DNA of 52,586 nt from Phycisphaerae bacterium (GTDB lineage: Bacteria > Planctomycetota > Phycisphaerae > Phycisphaerales > Phycisphaeraceae). Shown here one piece after another: positions 50,320 through 52,586 of this stretch. A program made the translations under genes and the position numbers. How positions within the stretch are numbered: the stretch's first letter is position 1; every line of letters starts with the position of its first letter. The notes beneath the pieces were generated by a model, which was not told where the DNA came from, made no database searches, and saw only the letters and a list, made by a program, of their open reading frames with translations. The stretch spans positions 1 to 52,586 of the forward strand of contig JAUHYI010000026.1 of the NCBI GenBank assembly GCA_030426385.1. The letters are read 5' to 3'.

Positions 50320-52586
50320 TCATTCCGAGGTCGGACGCAGCCAGACATAGACCCATTCCTCAGACCCCAGCGGTACCGTCACCGTGCCCGACTCGCCAGC
50401 CTTAACCTCTTTCATGCCGAGGGGATCGACCACTTCAAATGTTCGGTCGCTCAGCCCAAGCATGTCGAGGTTGAAGCTCACGGTCACGTCCTGGGCCTCG
50501 GGTGATAGATTGGAGACCAACGCAAGAACGCCGTTGGCCGGGTGCTTGAACAGTGTGGCGTGGCACTTGTCCGGCGAAAGCGTGACATAGTCACTATTCT
50601 CAAAATAGAAGAGTTTTTCAGCTTCCTTGATGCCGAATGCATCGCGCAGCTTCCACATCTCGGGGACAAGGCTGTAGTACGAATCCGTGCGTTTGGTCAG
50701 CGTGTTGTAACCGTTGGTGCTGATGCGCGGCGAGATGTCGTGCAACAGGCCGGTCGCAGCGACGTTCATCGGGCTGCCGAGACGATAGCACAAGGTTTCC
50801 GCTGGGACACCGAGGGTCCAGCCGGTGAACTCGGTGCGGAACATGTCAAGCGTAAGCGTTCCGGCAATATAATCGACGCCGGTGTGACGGTATTCGTACC
50901 ACTGTTCGCCGGTCCAGATGACATCGGCGTAAGCGATGCCACTGACATTAAAGAAGAACGAGCTGTGCAGGTCGACGATGCCTTCGGGATTGGCCTCATG
51001 TACAACGGTGTAGATGCGCTTCATGAACTGACGCGCGGCGAACACAGGGTAGGTTGGATGAACATTACCGCTCTCATCCGTGTACCCGCATCCGTGTTCG
51101 TGATTGATGCAGGGCTCGGTGACGTAGCTGCCGTCGAGATAGACGCCGTCGTCGCCGAAGGTGGTGACGCGTTCGTTGAGTGCATGGATGTAGGCATCCT
51201 GCAGCGCATCACTGTTCTGGCAGAAGTCCGCCGACCCTTGCGGCAGCGGCATCCAGTCCGGCTGCCAGCACAATGTACCGGGGCGTTCGGGTGGCCCCGC
51301 AGGTGTCATGTACTGTCGCGCCGGACGAAGCAGCATGTCCGAGCCGTAGATATCAAACTCCGGTCGAACCACGGGCACACGGGCGTGTATTGAATAGCCA
51401 TAAAGTGAGACGCCCGCCTCGTGCGCGGTATCGCACAACCGCTTGTACTTGTCCCTGAAGCTCTGTCGTTTGAACATCGGCCAGGGAAACTCGTCGTTGA
51501 CGTTGATGAACAGGTTGCGGATGCCAAGGTCCGCGATGTATTGCAGCGCGGGTTTGCCGTCGATCGTTTTGTCAGGCAACACGAGGTCAGCACCATAAGG
51601 CTCGCTGCGGGCAATGCGCATGTCCCATGCGTCACGGTAGATCGGTTTCAACGGCGTTGCCTGCAGCGCGAACTTGTAGCGCAGCTTCTGGCCCGCGGCA
51701 AGCTTCGTCGGCACGTCAACGAAATGCGCGAGGAAGCTTGTCGTCTCGCCACGCGGCAGAATCTCGATCGCCTTCTGGGTATCGGCGTAATGCCAGTCCT
51801 GATCGGACTCGGCCTGCCAACTCAAGCCGCCCTTTTCATCGCCCAGCCAGACCGTCGGTCCAAAGCGGAACGACAGATCGTCTTTGACCGCGCCACGATA
51901 CATAGCGGACATCGCGATGTTGGGGTCCTTGGGCAATACGTAGTCGCCACCGCAGAACTTGGCGAACTCGCGAAGCATCTGGATTTCAAGGGTGAGTTCG
52001 TCGAGTGAGACATCCCTGGTCGCTTCAAGCTCGCACTCAATCGTAGTGAAACCGTCGTACTCGAGCGTGGAATGGACGCGTAACTGGACCCCGGCACTGG
52101 TCAGTTTCTGTTCAAGCGTCGCGGCGGTATCAGATGCCGACGTGAGCTTCTTTGCTTCTCCCTGCCAGTTGATGGCTTCACCATCGACACGTCCGGTCAA
52201 TGCGATAGGTGAGGCAAGGATCGGCTTGTCGTGTACCTCAATCTGTTCGACAAACGGCGTCGCGTCGAAGTGGTAGTCTCGTCCCCACACGCCCACCTCG
52301 ATCGCCCCACCGTTCTCCTGCTTCGTCGTCACCGGCGTCCACGGCGCGAGCACCTTGTCACTAATGCCAGCTTGCGAATGGATCCATGCCGACTTGTCCA
52401 ACTCAAATGTAGTCGTTGTGCCGAGGTTCGTGCCCAGGATCTGGGCGCTAACGCGATATTTGCCGAGTACCAGGTCCGTGATCGGCACCTCCACGCTGGC
52501 GACATATCGGCGACTGCCGGGTAGCGTTTCGGCAATGTCCGCCTGTTCCAAGACCGCCGTACCGCCAGCGATCGGCTGCATGGAAA
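50320..52586 (-). CDS. large glycosidase-like protein, paralogue of the 44123-47242 product; N-terminus beyond the window
   Basis: The frame is open to the right edge (the first ATG at 52581 is internal), giving about 755 codons. Position by position it matches the paralogue from its residue ~290 on. Shared motifs are GRDYHFDATPF (GRTITFGDTPF), RSEPYGADLVLP, FGDDGVYLDGS, HGCGYTDESG, VHPTYP, DVIWTGEQW, DMFRTEFTG, AETLCYRLG and SEEWVYVWLRP. The LamG and signal parts, if any, are outside. Candidate catalytic residues are the same Asp/Glu as in the paralogue. Presumably exported; its glycan target is unknown. Confidence 0.85.
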   Translation of the reverse strand, partial: SMQPIAGGTAVLEQADIAETLPGSRRYVASVEVPITDLVLGKYRVSAQILGTNLGTTTTFELDKSAWIHSQAGISDKVLAPWTPVTTKQENGGAIEVGVWGRDYHFDATPFVEQIEVHDKPILASPIALTGRVDGEAINWQGEAKKLTSASDTAATLEQKLTSAGVQLRVHSTLEYDGFTTIECELEATRDVSLDELTLEIQMLREFAKFCGGDYVLPKDPNIAMSAMYRGAVKDDLSFRFGPTVWLGDEKGGLSWQAESDQDWHYADTQKAIEILPRGETTSFLAHFVDVPTKLAAGQKLRYKFALQATPLKPIYRDAWDMRIARSEPYGADLVLPDKTIDGKPALQYIADLGIRNLFINVNDEFPWPMFKRQSFRDKYKRLCDTAHEAGVSLYGYSIHARVPVVRPEFDIYGSDMLLRPARQYMTPAGPPERPGTLCWQPDWMPLPQGSADFCQNSDALQDAYIHALNERVTTFGDDGVYLDGSYVTEPCINHEHGCGYTDESGNVHPTYPVFAARQFMKRIYTVVHEANPEGIVDLHSSFFFNVSGIAYADVIWTGEQWYEYRHTGVDYIAGTLTLDMFRTEFTGWTLGVPAETLCYRLGSPMNVAATGLLHDISPRISTNGYNTLTKRTDSYYSLVPEMWKLRDAFGIKEAEKLFYFENSDYVTLSPDKCHATLFKHPANGVLALVSNLSPEAQDVTVSFNLDMLGLSDRTFEVVDPLGMKEVKAGESGTVTVPLGSEEWVYVWLRPTSE

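Noticed and set aside
50542..51393. Plus-strand frame opposite the partial barrel gene
   Set aside because: Shadow frame; the opposite strand matches its paralogue throughout.
52581..52586. ATG at 52581 as a true start of the right-edge gene
   Set aside because: The frame stays open to the edge and the paralogue aligns well upstream of this position, so it is internal.
1..52586. CRISPR arrays, tRNA or rRNA genes, integrase or transposase genes
   Set aside because: Looked for by eye; no regularly spaced repeats, no cloverleaf or rRNA-like stretch and no recombinase motif found.

Overview
The window looks like a carbohydrate-catabolism region from a planctomycete-type bacterium, probably Phycisphaerae-like. 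This is inferred from gene content only: three pseudopilin-like proteins with the [20 protein letters not shown] N terminus, four secreted proteins with PEP-CTERM tails, a sulfatase, several unusual glycoside-hydrolase-like proteins, and two GntR regulators fused to a sugar-binding sensor domain. Many starts have a visible AGGA/GGAG site and others do not. No rRNA, tRNA, CRISPR array, integrase or transposase gene was recognised.

Layout. (1) 1-6827, minus strand: a run of catabolic genes. In transcription order they are a six-hairpin glycosidase-like protein, a bicupin, a short-chain dehydrogenase, a class III aminotransferase, an SMP-30 family lactonase-like protein and an M81 (MlrC-like) protein cut by the left edge. 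(2) 6828-10862: a long regulatory spacer with a promoter and a structured leader, then a second six-hairpin glycosidase-like protein and a dienelactone-hydrolase-type esterase on the plus strand. (3) 11077-17254, minus: a very large secreted glycosidase-like protein with a CBM9-like end, and a LacI-type regulator. (4) 17922-24455, plus: two pseudopilins, two PEP-CTERM proteins (one an SGNH hydrolase) and a neutral-ceramidase-like protein, with long regulatory spacers between them. (5) 24989-31956, minus: an FG-GAP/PEP-CTERM protein, a GH32-like protein, a secreted TIM-barrel-like protein, a pseudopilin and a GntR-type regulator. (6) 32462-40526: a sulfatase, an aldolase/amidohydrolase/sialidase-like operon, a second GntR-type regulator and a sodium/solute symporter. 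(7) 40712-52586, minus: creatininase, RidA, an enolase-superfamily protein, a sugar dehydrogenase/epimerase, two paralogous large secreted glycosidase-like proteins (one cut by the right edge), a second amidohydrolase, a PEP-CTERM protein and an unrecognised protein.

How the genes may work together (inference). Secreted and surface proteins would bind and open a complex, probably sulfated, glycan. Several hydrolases have no visible signal peptide and would finish oligosaccharides inside the cell. The sugar released could pass through a non-phosphorylative route: NAD-dependent dehydrogenase, lactonase (amidohydrolase or SMP-30 type), enolase-type dehydratase and HpcH/HpaI aldolase. The substrate cannot be read from the sequence.

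By eye, the part left of about 32 kb is less GC-rich than the part right of it, and the change falls at a C/A-rich spacer. The main non-coding signals are two copies of a 138-139 bp cruciform-forming repeat, a recurring TTGCGTAT half-site in several promoter regions, runs of G or C with G-quadruplex potential, and a divergent 45 bp direct repeat on both sides of the ceramidase-like gene.
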